DNA of 64,000 nt from Sipunculus nudus (GCA_026874595.1 CM049316.1:56119676-56183675); one strand, 5' to 3'; numbered from the stretch's first letter, positions 1 to 10,053 are shown. Notes: generated from the letters alone by a model not told the origin. Program-made: numbers and translations.

Positions 1-2133
1 CGGAAATGGCGCTCAACAAGGGACTGCACGATCGACGGCAAGACGCACATGTTGTATTATATCAGCATGAGCCACGACGGATACGTCACGTATTCCAGCA
101 ACATACCTGTCAGTGTGAAGTATAATTGGTTCGCGTTCGGGTACGATCCGGAAACGTACACTCACAACTGTATCATGAAAGAAGTGTATGTTGTCGCTTC
201 TCCCCCGTATCAGGTTGTGCACACGTCGCTGGGCATGGCTCAGAACCTGTCGAGCACGGGAGCCAGATCGTTTGAACTCGGCAGTCACATAACCACTGAC
301 GAATGGGTCATCGTTTGGCACAAAGTGGAACCGGCGATGTCATGCGGTTATGTACTGGCAGAAATACACCATAACGTAACCAAGGTTAAGCTGGGTGACG
401 GCAACGGGCGCTTCTACTTGGTGCTGGAGGACGCCAAACAAATGCTTACATTTGACCGACAGAAACATATGATACCTAGTCTCAGTGCCATCGATCATCC
501 CTACTGCGTGTCAAAGAGGCTGAGTATAATGAACTACACGGAAATGTACTGGGACACCTATTACGGGATCGTCGCTTGGATACCTGACATTGTTCCTGTT
601 TCTGCAATCGAAAACCATCTCAACCATTCCACGGTACACCTGAATGTAAGCGTAGTAAACCATGACCACTTGTGTGAGGAGTACAAGAGGAAGCAGCACG
701 CCGACGCTCACGGGGCTGCCGCGTTAAACTGCACGCATTACATTTCCCGCCGAAGACGTAGTCTTGACCACGCAACCAGGTCGGAACTGCTGCTGATGAC
801 CAACGAAATAATGGAAAACGTGAGGTATTTTGTGTCTGGGAAGATTGTGGACTGGATGAACTCGCAACAGCGTCAGCGCCTGGACACTTGGTGCGCTCAG
901 AGTTATTACGACCACAACATGGCGCGTTCTCTTGCAATTGTCAACCCGTCGTCTGTGCTGTCCGTGTACTTAGGGCGGGACGTGTATGCCAAACCGCGCG
1001 GCAGTGTTTACGAGATAAGCCGATGCAGGTTCCTCAATGAAACGGACTTCCGTCTTGCCCGCAGTCTGGAGGTCGGCGAGGGCAAATCGTTGTGCTACAG
1101 CAGGCCTCTCATATACTTCAATGACCCGGAGGACGGGGGCAACAGGACGGCCAACATGACCGGGATAAAGGACATGGAACCTCTGCGGGGCCAGGCCATG
1201 GATGACGGACGGATCGTGATCCCGCCCAAGTACACGGAATCCTGCCGCTACCCGAACATGTTGCGTTTTTACATCAACGAGGTACCGCTCACGTACAAAA
1301 ACTACACTCTTATCACCCTGCCGGACGAAAACGGGACCGAAACCGAATTTGCGGTGTTGTCGGACCTGCCTTCTGAAAATTACATCCGTGATATGAATTA
1401 CGGCTACATAGTGGATGACGTCGATCCCGCCCTGCGGGACGTCACCGATTTCCTGCCACCGATAGAGGCCGATGTCCCCATCATGGAAAACCCTTACACG
1501 GACAAGGAAATCGAAGGCGAGCTCGATCTCATGTCTATGCTGGAAAACGCGAACCAGATGCGCGTTTTCGATCGCCATTTACGTTGGACGATGGCCATGT
1601 ATCAGGTTTACACCAGCAATGACCCAGACCTGGGGAAAATCGCTTCCGACATAATCAACGGCATCGGCAGCGCCGTTGGCACAGTATTCAATGGTGCGTT
1701 GGATTTCTTCGGTAAACTCCTTTCTGGGATTTTGGGATTCCTCGGTACACTTGCTGGTAAGGTGATCGCTTTTATACTGGGGATAATGGTGGGTATCGGT
1801 GGCGTTTATGCCTTTTTTGTACTCCTTAGACAAATGACAGCCCTGACCGTGCAAGCGGGGCACGGGGCCTACGTCAAGTATAGAGACAGGAAAAGCGGGG
1901 TGCCAACGGTTGTTATCAGAGACCGTCGGTCGTCCACGTCGTCGAGTTCCTCCTCTACGTCGTCGTCGTCCGAGGGAGAAGACGAACCGATGGGAAAAGG
2001 CGAGCAAACCCGTCTGCTGGGGAAAACAGGAAAAGATAACATTGTGAACGCTGAAAAGGACATGTGGGGCAAGAAATGGAATAAAAGATCGACAAGACGG
2101 GACAAATTGTCCATATGGCCTAGCGTATATTAA
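1..2133 (+). CDS. gB: Glycoprotein B-type fusion glycoprotein, 5' end outside window
   Basis: Class III fusion protein of the virion envelope that drives membrane fusion at entry. The reading frame is open from base 1, so the N-terminus and signal peptide lie outside the window; about 710 residues are visible. A furin-type site RRRR/S is encoded at 748-762. It is followed by the gB-like region with NPSSVLSVYLGRDV and CYSRPLIYF, conserved in position with herpesvirus gB, many N-glycosylation sequons, a hydrophobic Gly-rich membrane-proximal segment (about 1650-1770), one transmembrane helix (about 1770-1845) and a Ser-rich cytoplasmic tail of about 90 residues. An AATAAA lies directly after the stop. 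The family call rests on motif order, not on a database search. The cleavage site suggests processing into two disulfide-linked chains, as in many gB proteins. Confidence 0.88.
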   Translation, partial: RKWRSTRDCTIDGKTHMLYYISMSHDGYVTYSSNIPVSVKYNWFAFGYDPETYTHNCIMKEVYVVASPPYQVVHTSLGMAQNLSSTGARSFELGSHITTDEWVIVWHKVEPAMSCGYVLAEIHHNVTKVKLGDGNGRFYLVLEDAKQMLTFDRQKHMIPSLSAIDHPYCVSKRLSIMNYTEMYWDTYYGIVAWIPDIVPVSAIENHLNHSTVHLNVSVVNHDHLCEEYKRKQHADAHGAAALNCTHYISRRRRSLDHATRSELLLMTNEIMENVRYFVSGKIVDWMNSQQRQRLDTWCAQSYYDHNMARSLAIVNPSSVLSVYLGRDVYAKPRGSVYEISRCRFLNETDFRLARSLEVGEGKSLCYSRPLIYFNDPEDGGNRTANMTGIKDMEPLRGQAMDDGRIVIPPKYTESCRYPNMLRFYINEVPLTYKNYTLITLPDENGTETEFAVLSDLPSENYIRDMNYGYIVDDVDPALRDVTDFLPPIEADVPIMENPYTDKEIEGELDLMSMLENANQMRVFDRHLRWTMAMYQVYTSNDPDLGKIASDIINGIGSAVGTVFNGALDFFGKLLSGILGFLGTLAGKVIAFILGIMVGIGGVYAFFVLLRQMTALTVQAGHGAYVKYRDRKSGVPTVVIRDRRSSTSSSSSSTSSSSEGEDEPMGKGEQTRLLGKTGKDNIVNAEKDMWGKKWNKRSTRRDKLSIWPSVY

Positions 2134-2278
2134 AATAAAAAAACGTATACGTCTTATATAGACCTATGGGTTGTCTTGTATGCAACTGTACAAGTAATGG
2201 ACCCCCCCCCCCTCTTTCCACCATTGTATAATGATCAATAAAAGTAACAAGAAAACGTGTCAGTTTTTGTCGTTTATT
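2134..2278. terminator. Convergent poly(A) signals between gB and the next gene
   Basis: AATAAA occurs on the + strand at 2134-2139 and 2237-2242, after the gB stop. TTTATT at 2273-2278 is an AATAAA on the minus strand, placed after the stop of the leftward gene 2356-3072. A C-run lies near 2200-2212. Confidence 0.7.
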
Positions 2279-2355
2279 GAAAAGCAAACAAGTGATATAC
2301 ATGTGCCTGAATCCGTATATATCCGAACTGTGAACTATAACAAAATGTCAGGTGT

Positions 2356-3072
2356 TCACGGTAAACTTTGCTGACGAACGATATGAAAAATACAGCAACA
2401 AACACGCAACACGTCGTTCAGATCAGCTCTCACTGTCCCTGGTAGACCCAAGTTCATCGATATAGAACCGGCGTCGGGGAAAATGTAACTCGTGACGTCT
2501 TCCCACGGGTGACGAGTTATGCTGGCGTTAACAGCGTTCGACGACGACACTCCGATCACGATATCCGCAGGCAAGGGCCCTGTCAACAGCCCGGCGGGTC
2601 CTCCGCGTTGTCCGCGAAATGTTTGTGTCATCCCACGCACGAAACGGTTCAGCTTCCCTTTTCCCTTCCCGCGTATGAACGAGACGCGCTCGTCTCCAGC
2701 CTGCCAAATACAAACTGACGTGGAGTCCGTCTCGACGTCAACACTGGTGTCTAAAGTGTTGTGCCGTGCGGAATCTGACCCCAACCATCGTTTGAACTGC
2801 ATGTCGAGATCCGTTGACCGTACAAGAACTCTGTTTCCTGTGACGTGGAATACGACCGTGTTATCACCACTCGTCGCCAGGTTGAAAAACACGTGAACAT
2901 CCGAACCGCTGTCGAGGCACCAGTAAAGAAGGATTCCATCTGATTCGAGGTGCAGCGTGTTCAACACGTAATCTGTGACACGACTGTTAGAGTTTGTTGT
3001 TCCACTTCCTGGAACCGTAGCAGACAGGCGGTTCTTTCTACCGGTTGTGCGGTGCATAGTTTCAAGAGTCAT
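2356..3072 (-). CDS. Hypothetical protein, about 238 aa
   Basis: I do not recognise this protein. The frame continues upstream to a GTG at 3117, but that stretch runs through an 11-G tract (3083-3093, read as poly-Pro). The first ATG is at 3072, so that is the start used. The protein is soluble-looking, with no signal peptide or membrane helix, a basic GKGKGK segment in the middle and a Cys-rich hydrophobic C-terminus (VCCCIFHIV). It converges with gB and is the last gene of a leftward block (2356-9899). A minus-strand poly(A) signal follows at 2273-2278. Confidence 0.7.
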   Translation of the reverse strand: MTLETMHRTTGRKNRLSATVPGSGTTNSNSRVTDYVLNTLHLESDGILLYWCLDSGSDVHVFFNLATSGDNTVVFHVTGNRVLVRSTDLDMQFKRWLGSDSARHNTLDTSVDVETDSTSVCIWQAGDERVSFIRGKGKGKLNRFVRGMTQTFRGQRGGPAGLLTGPLPADIVIGVSSSNAVNASITRHPWEDVTSYIFPDAGSISMNLGLPGTVRADLNDVLRVCCCIFHIVRQQSLP

Positions 3073-3116
3073 ACTTTTGTTCGGGGGGGGGGGCACAACA
3101 GACGTTGTGACAAACA

Positions 3117-3131
3117 CAAATAAAAGGTGTC
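3117..3131. promoter_or_regulatory. 15-bp motif shared upstream of two genes (copy 1)
   Basis: CAAATAAAAGGTGTC occurs here, 45-60 bp upstream of the ATG at 3072, and identically at 4314-4328, about 90-105 bp upstream of the ATG at 4223. Read on the minus strand it holds TTTTATTTG, a possible degenerate TATA element. Its role is inferred only from its repeated position. Confidence 0.4.
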
Positions 3132-3146
3132 TACCGTGCGCGATTT

Positions 3147-4223
3147 CTAGTCCGTGTCACCGCACGTGCATCCCATTTCCTTCATCTTTTTGTAGAAGAC
3201 GGATTCGGGGTCAGAGCAAACGACAAACATGGTAGGCACGCCGCCATGGTGCGATGCCTTGCTTTCATACATTTCGTTGGCTTCAACCATAAACAAAGGC
3301 TTGCGCGTCTGAATGTCCATCGCCAGGTTCATCGGGCGTTCTTGTCCGTCGTCCCGCTTGTTTGTGACGCGGACGGCTTTTGCGCCGTTGTCTTGTGAAG
3401 GTTTGCACAAGACACAGTAAGCGGGGTATTCTAAGGGCTCGTCGTCATCATCAATCGTCGTGTCCGTTACAGGTGCTAGGTCATACAAGCGCACGTCGGT
3501 GCACGGTCTCACGGGAGCGCCGTCCCTTTTTACCAAGTCTTCCAAGTGGACATACCACAGGCGATGGACGGCCCCGGTCACTGGATCCATTTCCTCCATT
3601 AAATATCCCTGTGTGGATATCATATTTTCTATGTAGCGGTTCATTTTAGGATGCTTGCATTGTACCAGCACAGAATGGGGGTGAGGGAACTGGCGGTCCC
3701 CCGGTGGCACAGGCTCCAAGGATCCGTGAACAGAACATGGCCGGTGGCGTTTCGTTGAATGCGTATCAAGAGACGTGACATCCGTAGTGTCTGGAGTTGT
3801 GCTGGGATGTTTGTCATACTTCGTCTCAGAGGGCGTTTGTGGGGTGCTGGCAGTTGTTTGAATGTTCTGATTCTGTTTAGGTTGCGCGACGGAAGATGAT
3901 AAACGTAACTTGCTTTTTCCGCGGAGCGTACGGTCAGAACGGCATTGTTGGCTCTTTGACTTGGTTGCATGAATTATTTCCTTTTTCTCGATCTTTTTCC
4001 TTTTCGGTTGCACCCGTGCGTCTTCCGCACATTCTAACATTCCTGCGCCCAACCAGTTTTCTAACGCTTCCTGGTCGATTTTCTGTTCGCGGACTGTCAC
4101 GCCTGGTAGAGGTGCGGGCCCGTCCTGTGTTTCCTGGCATGTGGCTATGGCAGCTATATGGTGAAGAGCGGCCATTGACTCGCGATTGCGGGTATTCTTT
4201 GTGGTATGATCTGCCGTGTCCAT
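3147..4223 (-). CDS. Hypothetical protein, about 358 aa, basic and Cys-containing
   Basis: Not recognised. The open frame reaches a GTG at 4301; the first ATG is at 4223 and is taken as the start. The N-terminal third has a Lys-rich stretch (KRKKIEKKE) that could be a nuclear localisation signal. The middle is Thr/Ser/Pro-rich and probably disordered. The C-terminal half looks folded, with scattered Cys and His and an acidic DDDDE turn, and ends in CTCGDTD. It lies in tandem between 2356-3072 and 4338-6635, with a 15-bp motif (4314-4328) upstream shared with its downstream neighbour. A nuclear regulatory or tegument role is possible but is only a guess. Confidence 0.7.
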   Translation of the reverse strand: MDTADHTTKNTRNRESMAALHHIAAIATCQETQDGPAPLPGVTVREQKIDQEALENWLGAGMLECAEDARVQPKRKKIEKKEIIHATKSKSQQCRSDRTLRGKSKLRLSSSVAQPKQNQNIQTTASTPQTPSETKYDKHPSTTPDTTDVTSLDTHSTKRHRPCSVHGSLEPVPPGDRQFPHPHSVLVQCKHPKMNRYIENMISTQGYLMEEMDPVTGAVHRLWYVHLEDLVKRDGAPVRPCTDVRLYDLAPVTDTTIDDDDEPLEYPAYCVLCKPSQDNGAKAVRVTNKRDDGQERPMNLAMDIQTRKPLFMVEANEMYESKASHHGGVPTMFVVCSDPESVFYKKMKEMGCTCGDTD

Positions 4224-4313
4224 GAGTGCGGATGTATTCGTGATATGAACAAAATGCACTTTGCTGCCAGGACTGAATTGTACATCGTGTGACGCAACCA
4301 CGGGTGTCCGTCA

Positions 4314-4328
4314 CAAATAAAAGGTGTC
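4314..4328. promoter_or_regulatory. 15-bp motif shared upstream of two genes (copy 2)
   Basis: Identical to the element at 3117-3131, placed between the ATG of 4338-6635's neighbour (4223) and the stop at 4338. It may be a promoter element for the leftward gene 3147-4223. Confidence 0.4.
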
Positions 4329-4337
4329 GGATGTGGA

Positions 4338-6635
4338 TCATGCTGTTCCGCCTGTCAGTTCGGGAAGGCCAAAAACACGCATGTATTCGTGAATGCTGTC
4401 ATGCAAGTGCATCGCGCAATCACATGCATACCAACACAGACAACCTTGACACAGGTGTTTTTGCGGGATTTTGTTCCGGCAAAGACACACGACATGCTTC
4501 ACTCTCTTTTCATGGAGCGACAGCTCTGTTTCGTTTGTGTTCTCGTTCCAGCTCGATGAGGGTCCGTGGAAGTGTGTGTCTTCGAAATGACGCACGCACG
4601 TCGCTCTCTGAAGCGCTTGTGCGTTTTTTGCGTCGCAGGAACAGCAAACTGCGTTCTCGAAGCCTTCCCCGATGGTGTGGACCAGTTCGTAGCACGTTCT
4701 CTCACCATTGCATACCTGCACGACGCACAGCGATGCTTTCGATACGCAACCTTTTTTCTTCCCGGTGCATCTCGGCGTCCCTACCACGGCGGGAGGGTCC
4801 TTCGTAGATCCTGTGACTGTCACTGGACCGAACCGCCCGGATGTGACGTAAGCCATCGGCACCCCGTGCCTGTCACCGGAACAGAGCATCATGTGGCGTT
4901 CGGCGTGCACGTACAGTTCACGCGAAACCCGTTTTGCCATCGCAGGCGGAGCAGGGGCTTCGTAAACCCTGTGCCATGACAAGGGCAGGGCTGTGACTGA
5001 GAACCCTCCGTAAGGAGTTCCCACCCGCAGGCTCGGTGTGTGCACGAAGCGGGGTTGACATTTCCCGCCCTTGTTCAGACGATCTACGTCAACGCAAACG
5101 CTGCGGGTGAACTCTGTTATGAATGGCTTCCGGACGCACTTGGCCTGGCACAGCGAGCACGCAACCTTCAAGAATGTTATGTATTCTAGTCCACCAGCCA
5201 ACGTATCTGATATCGTGCTGTACATCTGCCAACGGTACCTTTCCTGTATAAAGGAACGTAACACGAAACCTACAAGGTCTGCTTCTTGTGATTTGTTTTC
5301 TACATTGTTTGTTCCGACACTCATGACAGCCGGACCCCTTCCGAGTGGTACAAACACGGTGCGTCGCAGCATTTTACTCATGTTCTTAATTTTATGGAGG
5401 ATAACTGCATCCATGTGACCCGTTCGTTGCTGGAACAGCGCATGCGGTCGCTTTTCGCTACACGCCGTCTTGCAACGGTTTAGCCAATGTTTCATGATAG
5501 GCCCCATACCTGAGAATAGATCAGTCCTGGGGTCTGGACCCGCGTTCACAATACAGCCATTTGGTAATGATACGGCTACCGCCCTGGCGGAAGTGGAGCG
5601 GCAAAGGTTTACACGGCTGAGGTGTTCAACTGCGTTCAACGAGGATACGTGTACCAAACTCGGAGCAACAGGTTCAGAACACGCCCGCTGCCACGTTTCC
5701 GAATTGCCCTGGTCGCCGTAGCTTTCATCCGCTGGGGCAAACGTGGGCTGGGCAGAAGAACAAACCTCACGGAAAAATGAAATCCTGTTGCGTATGACTT
5801 CACCTAGGCAAGACGGTGTGGGCATCTCTGCGTGCTCCGTCACGCCCTGCTCGTCTGCTGCGTCTCCTGAGCCTTCCCCTTTTGTGGTTTGTATCAGGTT
5901 TTCGGACAGCGATAGGTACCATTGGCGTGCTGGGGCGGATGCGCCGCTTCCGAATTCGTATATACAGTTGATTATGGCCTCCTGTAGCTCTACATCTATT
6001 GACAGGCAATCGCTTAAACTTTCATGTAGGAAGACGCGTCTCAGACGACGCCTGTATTCTCTGGCCCGCGACAGGCAAGCGGCATGTGCGTCATCGTCCA
6101 CGTCCGTGTCAAAGGGTATAACACGCAAACTGCACGCGCAGCACAGGTCATTAACCAAAGAAACGTCTTGCGCAAAACCCGATTCTCTCTGTCGATCAGT
6201 ATCATTGGACCAGTTGTGACAGAACCACTTGTAAAACCGCAGTCCCAGATTGTAAGTATACAACCATGCAGTTGCATTAGGGCCTCCCGTCTCAAAGAAA
6301 GAACACAAGTCCGATAACCGGTCAACACCTTCGGGGTCAAACAGCAGTGGTTGTGCTACGCATCTTAACAGAAAAACCTCTTCTGTTGACAGATCACACT
6401 GAGTAATTTTGAAGGCAGCGAGACCTGAATCTCGGATCGCATGTTTTACGCTTTGTGTGAGAAATCCGTCCAGACCGGCCTTGTCCGCTGTTTGGTCGTG
6501 CGTGAGGAACATCGCCCGGCATAACCCCCGTAGAAATTGGGTGTGAGCGTGAATGACGGATTCGGTGGTGGTGGTCGAATCGCCTCCATCTCGAGAGCGC
6601 GTCGCTGATGGCGCGTGATACGATACAGACGACAT
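4338..6635 (-). CDS. Cys-rich 765-aa protein, possible packaging-type zinc protein
   Basis: The start is an ATG at 6635, nine bases after the stop of the upstream gene 6645-9899, so the two are probably expressed from nearby or nested transcripts. No signal peptide or membrane helix is seen. The C-terminal ~170 residues are rich in Cys and His, with pairs such as CSLCQAKC, CCSCDAKN, VCLCRNK and CQGCLCWYACDC, which suggests structural zinc sites. Herpesviruses have a conserved Cys-rich cleavage/packaging protein (UL32 family) of roughly this kind. The resemblance here is only in size and CxxC content, so that identity is speculative. Residues 260-310 are low-complexity and acidic. Confidence 0.75.
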   Translation of the reverse strand: MSSVSYHAPSATRSRDGGDSTTTTESVIHAHTQFLRGLCRAMFLTHDQTADKAGLDGFLTQSVKHAIRDSGLAAFKITQCDLSTEEVFLLRCVAQPLLFDPEGVDRLSDLCSFFETGGPNATAWLYTYNLGLRFYKWFCHNWSNDTDRQRESGFAQDVSLVNDLCCACSLRVIPFDTDVDDDAHAACLSRAREYRRRLRRVFLHESLSDCLSIDVELQEAIINCIYEFGSGASAPARQWYLSLSENLIQTTKGEGSGDAADEQGVTEHAEMPTPSCLGEVIRNRISFFREVCSSAQPTFAPADESYGDQGNSETWQRACSEPVAPSLVHVSSLNAVEHLSRVNLCRSTSARAVAVSLPNGCIVNAGPDPRTDLFSGMGPIMKHWLNRCKTACSEKRPHALFQQRTGHMDAVILHKIKNMSKMLRRTVFVPLGRGPAVMSVGTNNVENKSQEADLVGFVLRSFIQERYRWQMYSTISDTLAGGLEYITFLKVACSLCQAKCVRKPFITEFTRSVCVDVDRLNKGGKCQPRFVHTPSLRVGTPYGGFSVTALPLSWHRVYEAPAPPAMAKRVSRELYVHAERHMMLCSGDRHGVPMAYVTSGRFGPVTVTGSTKDPPAVVGTPRCTGKKKGCVSKASLCVVQVCNGERTCYELVHTIGEGFENAVCCSCDAKNAQALQRATCVRHFEDTHFHGPSSSWNENTNETELSLHEKRVKHVVCLCRNKIPQKHLCQGCLCWYACDCAMHLHDSIHEYMRVFGLPELTGGTA

Positions 6636-6644
6636 TCGCGATTT

Positions 6645-9600
6645 TTAAAACACGTGCGTTTTCATCCAAACGCAAAAGTCATTCCAAACAGGAGAGCTGT
6701 GAACATCTGTCACGCTGTCTTGTGCAGTAAACGGCGTGCCGTGGATGCACGTGTGTATATCCCACAAGGCGGACTGGCTGTTACCACTGGCCACCGCCTT
6801 ATATTGGGTGATGCTCCTCAGCCATCTTTCGGTCTGTCCAGTCGATACTGCAGGGCAGGAATCCTTTATGCAACGCTTCAGGTATCCAGATAGGTTTGGA
6901 CGGGAGGGATCCCACAGGAATAATGGTGCTTTTCTTGTGATCATACAGCGCATGTGTGCCCGCAGCTCATCTGATTCGGATCCTGTGTCAAGCAACCTTT
7001 CTGCGATGTGCACGCAGATGTTGTTTATGTTTTGTGCCCTTCGGCGCAAAAAGTTGACCCGTTTTTGTCTAAGCGTTGGCGCCTCCTTAGCGTCCGTCGG
7101 AGGGACAGGTAGCCGACGCAAAAATATGCGGCACATTCCGCACAGCCGCCCGATGGCTTTCAACAACAGGGTAGTGGCCAAGTAGCTGCCCGCCCGGAAA
7201 CGGGCGTGCACCACGTTATTTGAACTTGAACCACTCGTAACGTGGGCGTGCATGAACCTTTCCACAAAATGCAGCACCCATATTCCCAACGGTTTCAAAT
7301 GCCGTGCGATCTTTGCCTTCCATTTATCCTCTATGTTCAAAAGCGACAGCCGTTGTGTCCAGAGGTCTGTTTTCCCACAGTCCCACCAGTCGCCCGACAC
7401 CAAGAGGTCCTGTTCCTTTGCCGTCTTTGGTTTCATCGCCTGGCTCAGGACGATGTCCTCCATTATCATGTTGACCAACGGGGAAGCCCCTCCTGCTTTT
7501 GTTCGATCACATGCATTACCCATACAGTCGGGTATGCATGTCGCTAGCAGGTAGATCGCCGTCTTTCCTGAAAGGTGCAGACCCAGCCACCCGGCCATGC
7601 GTCGCACTTGTGCCGATGTCTGGATCCGGGCGTGCTCGCATCCTTTATCCCACAGCATGTTATCCGTTGTCGGCATATATGACCACAGGGAATCCCGTCG
7701 GGACACTGAATCGTCCCACTTCTCCCTGCATTTTTCCAGCAACAAACGGAACGCTTGTTCTGGTTCTTCTCTGACGCAGGTTCGTTCAGACAGTGGCCAT
7801 ACCGCGCCTACGTAAACATCGCCCTCCTGAATCCTCTGTCTGCTGTATGGGGTATCATCGGTGGAAAGCGACCCATTCTCGAAACAGTCTGCAGCGCTGA
7901 ACCCCACCACGTCAGCAGCAGCCGTCAACAACACCTTCAGGGTAATCTTGTCCTCCTTGCACATGTCGCCCATAAGCCGTATGTATACGTGGTGTTGTGG
8001 CAGCTCGGGGGACAGCAGGTTAAACAGGACAACGTCTGCATCAGGCGGTTCATCCTTTCTCCGCTCCCGAAAACGCATCGATTGCCTCACGTGAGACTTC
8101 AAACGTGCGACACCCGTCCCTCTGCATCTCGACACATAGTTCACACACATGTACACGTACGCTGCCATGACCTTCCCCATTATATCGCACAACCACACAG
8201 GGGTCACACTGGTAGCCTCTTTGGGCGTTTCTACAGGCAAAGCTGTGTCGTCACTTGCAGACGTTGCCTCACCGGAAAAAGTCTCCTTTGCTGTGGCAGC
8301 ATGTTGTGATATGTCTTCGTCCACGTCGCTGTCGTATTCCTCGAAGGTAACGCCGGGTTTACTCTGAACGAATGACGGATGGTCCACCCCATATGCTTTC
8401 GTTGTAGATTGGCTTTTGCTGTCTGCTGTAAGTTTCGGGAGCTGTGCCCGAGGGACTGCAACCAACCTGGCGACCCGCTCACAGTTGTACGCAGCAAGCT
8501 CCGAGGTGGTCAAACTTAGTTTTTCGGCTTTGTCAGCCCAGGCTGTGTCCAACCATGAAAGGTGTGGTAACTCTGTTTGTTTCTTCTGTCTACAGGTCGA
8601 CGCGACCCATTTCTCTGTGCCGTGTAGGCTCGGTTGTGAACAAATACTTAAATTTCGTTTCTGTCTTTTTTCTAAATGCCGTAGTTGCGTGTCCTCGGAT
8701 GGTACGCCTGTTTTGGCGGCGTCAGCGATCAAGCACAGAAGTTTGTTCATCCACTGGTGGCATTTAGCCCGCACGGTCGCAAATCGCTCCCGTCCCAAGA
8801 GGTTGTCCAAGTTGCGTGATGTGTCAACGGCGCTTTTGTCCTCCCGATGTTTGTCTGCTGTCCAGACGCATACCCAGGCCGGAGCCAGTTCGAAATTATC
8901 CAGTTCGCAGAGGGCGTAAGACGTGGGTGTTAAGGCCTTCCACAGAACTGGGTGATCCTTCAGACGGTAGCTGTAACAGTCACACGTGTGTAGACTTTCG
9001 TCCGACGGATCGGCAGTATTTTGCCAGCGTTTGTCAGACGCGTTGCACGATTTATGGTTTTTCCCGTTTTGTGGCAGTAGGTCAGCTAGTAGCAGCCTGT
9101 AACGTTTGCCTGAAAGATGAACCGTCTCGTACGTCAGGACAGCTGCCCCCGCATCCCGCACTAAGTGTTCTTCATTTTCCCGCCATTGGTCACCTGCTTT
9201 GTGAAGATCGAGGGCTGTTGAGATATCCCCATCACCCTGGAATTCAACCGGTAGGGACTCTATGAAAGATGAACGGCAGTTCCCCCATGCACTGTCTGCG
9301 TCGCACGGGGCCAGCCCTGACTCTATGGCATTCGCGTCTTGGTTGAATCGGCGAACTCCCATATCCATGAAACCCGGTTGCATATGTCTTCCTTGAAATG
9401 CCCCTGTCAGGCCCTTCCAGTCGGCATGCACAGTGTGAAACAAGTAAGGGTCTGGTAACTTGATCAGTTGGCTCAAGTGCGCACCTAGTGACACCGACCC
9501 GTTCACCTTTGTGTCATTGGAAATGTAGCCCCTCCAAAACAAACTTTGGGTATCTGCCCGATACATCAAGAAACCCGTGTACAGGTGTATGATCGCCACT

Positions 9601-9899
9601 GGAGTCCATGTCGTAGGATCAAACCCGAGGATGAACCCATTTTCACAAGGGCTAGTGTCAACAGACGTCCTTTCAACCCAAAGATCCCATGGTTTACGGC
9701 CGCGTTTTTTAAAATTCGTGCCACGCACTTGGAGCTTACGCTTCAATGATTCGGAAGGTGCATAGGGCACCAGACCTTCGTTCTTGCATGACACCCTACG
9801 GCAAAAGACAAAATGCTGACAATCCATAGTTACATTTACTGCGTTCAAATATCCAGGAGCATTTGGACAGATACACTCATACGAACACTTCACGTACAT
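6645..9899 (-). CDS. Large 1084-aa protein with a displaced hydrophobic leader
   Basis: Not recognised. The first ATG in frame is at 9899. The same frame continues upstream without an ATG to a TAA, and this extra stretch encodes a strongly hydrophobic segment that would make a good signal peptide or signal anchor. An ATG at 9969 lies in another frame just upstream, so the 5' end looks frameshifted (see findings). The body has many Cys and several N-glycosylation sequons in the N-terminal half. It has a moderately hydrophobic stretch near the middle (around TPVWLCDIMGKVMAAYVYM) and a charged, helical C-terminal third. It heads the leftward block 2356-9899. A membrane or virion glycoprotein is plausible but unproven. 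Confidence 0.7.
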   Translation of the reverse strand: MYVKCSYECICPNAPGYLNAVNVTMDCQHFVFCRRVSCKNEGLVPYAPSESLKRKLQVRGTNFKKRGRKPWDLWVERTSVDTSPCENGFILGFDPTTWTPVAIIHLYTGFLMYRADTQSLFWRGYISNDTKVNGSVSLGAHLSQLIKLPDPYLFHTVHADWKGLTGAFQGRHMQPGFMDMGVRRFNQDANAIESGLAPCDADSAWGNCRSSFIESLPVEFQGDGDISTALDLHKAGDQWRENEEHLVRDAGAAVLTYETVHLSGKRYRLLLADLLPQNGKNHKSCNASDKRWQNTADPSDESLHTCDCYSYRLKDHPVLWKALTPTSYALCELDNFELAPAWVCVWTADKHREDKSAVDTSRNLDNLLGRERFATVRAKCHQWMNKLLCLIADAAKTGVPSEDTQLRHLEKRQKRNLSICSQPSLHGTEKWVASTCRQKKQTELPHLSWLDTAWADKAEKLSLTTSELAAYNCERVARLVAVPRAQLPKLTADSKSQSTTKAYGVDHPSFVQSKPGVTFEEYDSDVDEDISQHAATAKETFSGEATSASDDTALPVETPKEATSVTPVWLCDIMGKVMAAYVYMCVNYVSRCRGTGVARLKSHVRQSMRFRERRKDEPPDADVVLFNLLSPELPQHHVYIRLMGDMCKEDKITLKVLLTAAADVVGFSAADCFENGSLSTDDTPYSRQRIQEGDVYVGAVWPLSERTCVREEPEQAFRLLLEKCREKWDDSVSRRDSLWSYMPTTDNMLWDKGCEHARIQTSAQVRRMAGWLGLHLSGKTAIYLLATCIPDCMGNACDRTKAGGASPLVNMIMEDIVLSQAMKPKTAKEQDLLVSGDWWDCGKTDLWTQRLSLLNIEDKWKAKIARHLKPLGIWVLHFVERFMHAHVTSGSSSNNVVHARFRAGSYLATTLLLKAIGRLCGMCRIFLRRLPVPPTDAKEAPTLRQKRVNFLRRRAQNINNICVHIAERLLDTGSESDELRAHMRCMITRKAPLFLWDPSRPNLSGYLKRCIKDSCPAVSTGQTERWLRSITQYKAVASGNSQSALWDIHTCIHGTPFTAQDSVTDVHSSPVWNDFCVWMKTHVF

Positions 9900-10002
9900 C
9901 ACAAATATCAACAAAAACACAATGAAGACGGTTATGGATACGACGGTTTATACGATATGTAACAAACATGCAGTAAATACGCGCCCGGGCTAACCGGAGC
10001 TG

Positions 10003-10053
10003 TACATAAACCTGTTTTATTTCATATCTACATAAACCTGTTTTATTTCATAT
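10003..10053. repeat. Tandem 26-bp repeat carrying minus-strand poly(A) signals
   Basis: TACATAAACCTGTTTTATTT... occurs twice in tandem (10003-10027 and 10029-10053). Each copy carries TTTATT (10016-10021 and 10042-10047), which is AATAAA for leftward transcripts of the IAP gene 10204-10764. The rest of the 9900-10203 interval holds no credible gene. Confidence 0.6.
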
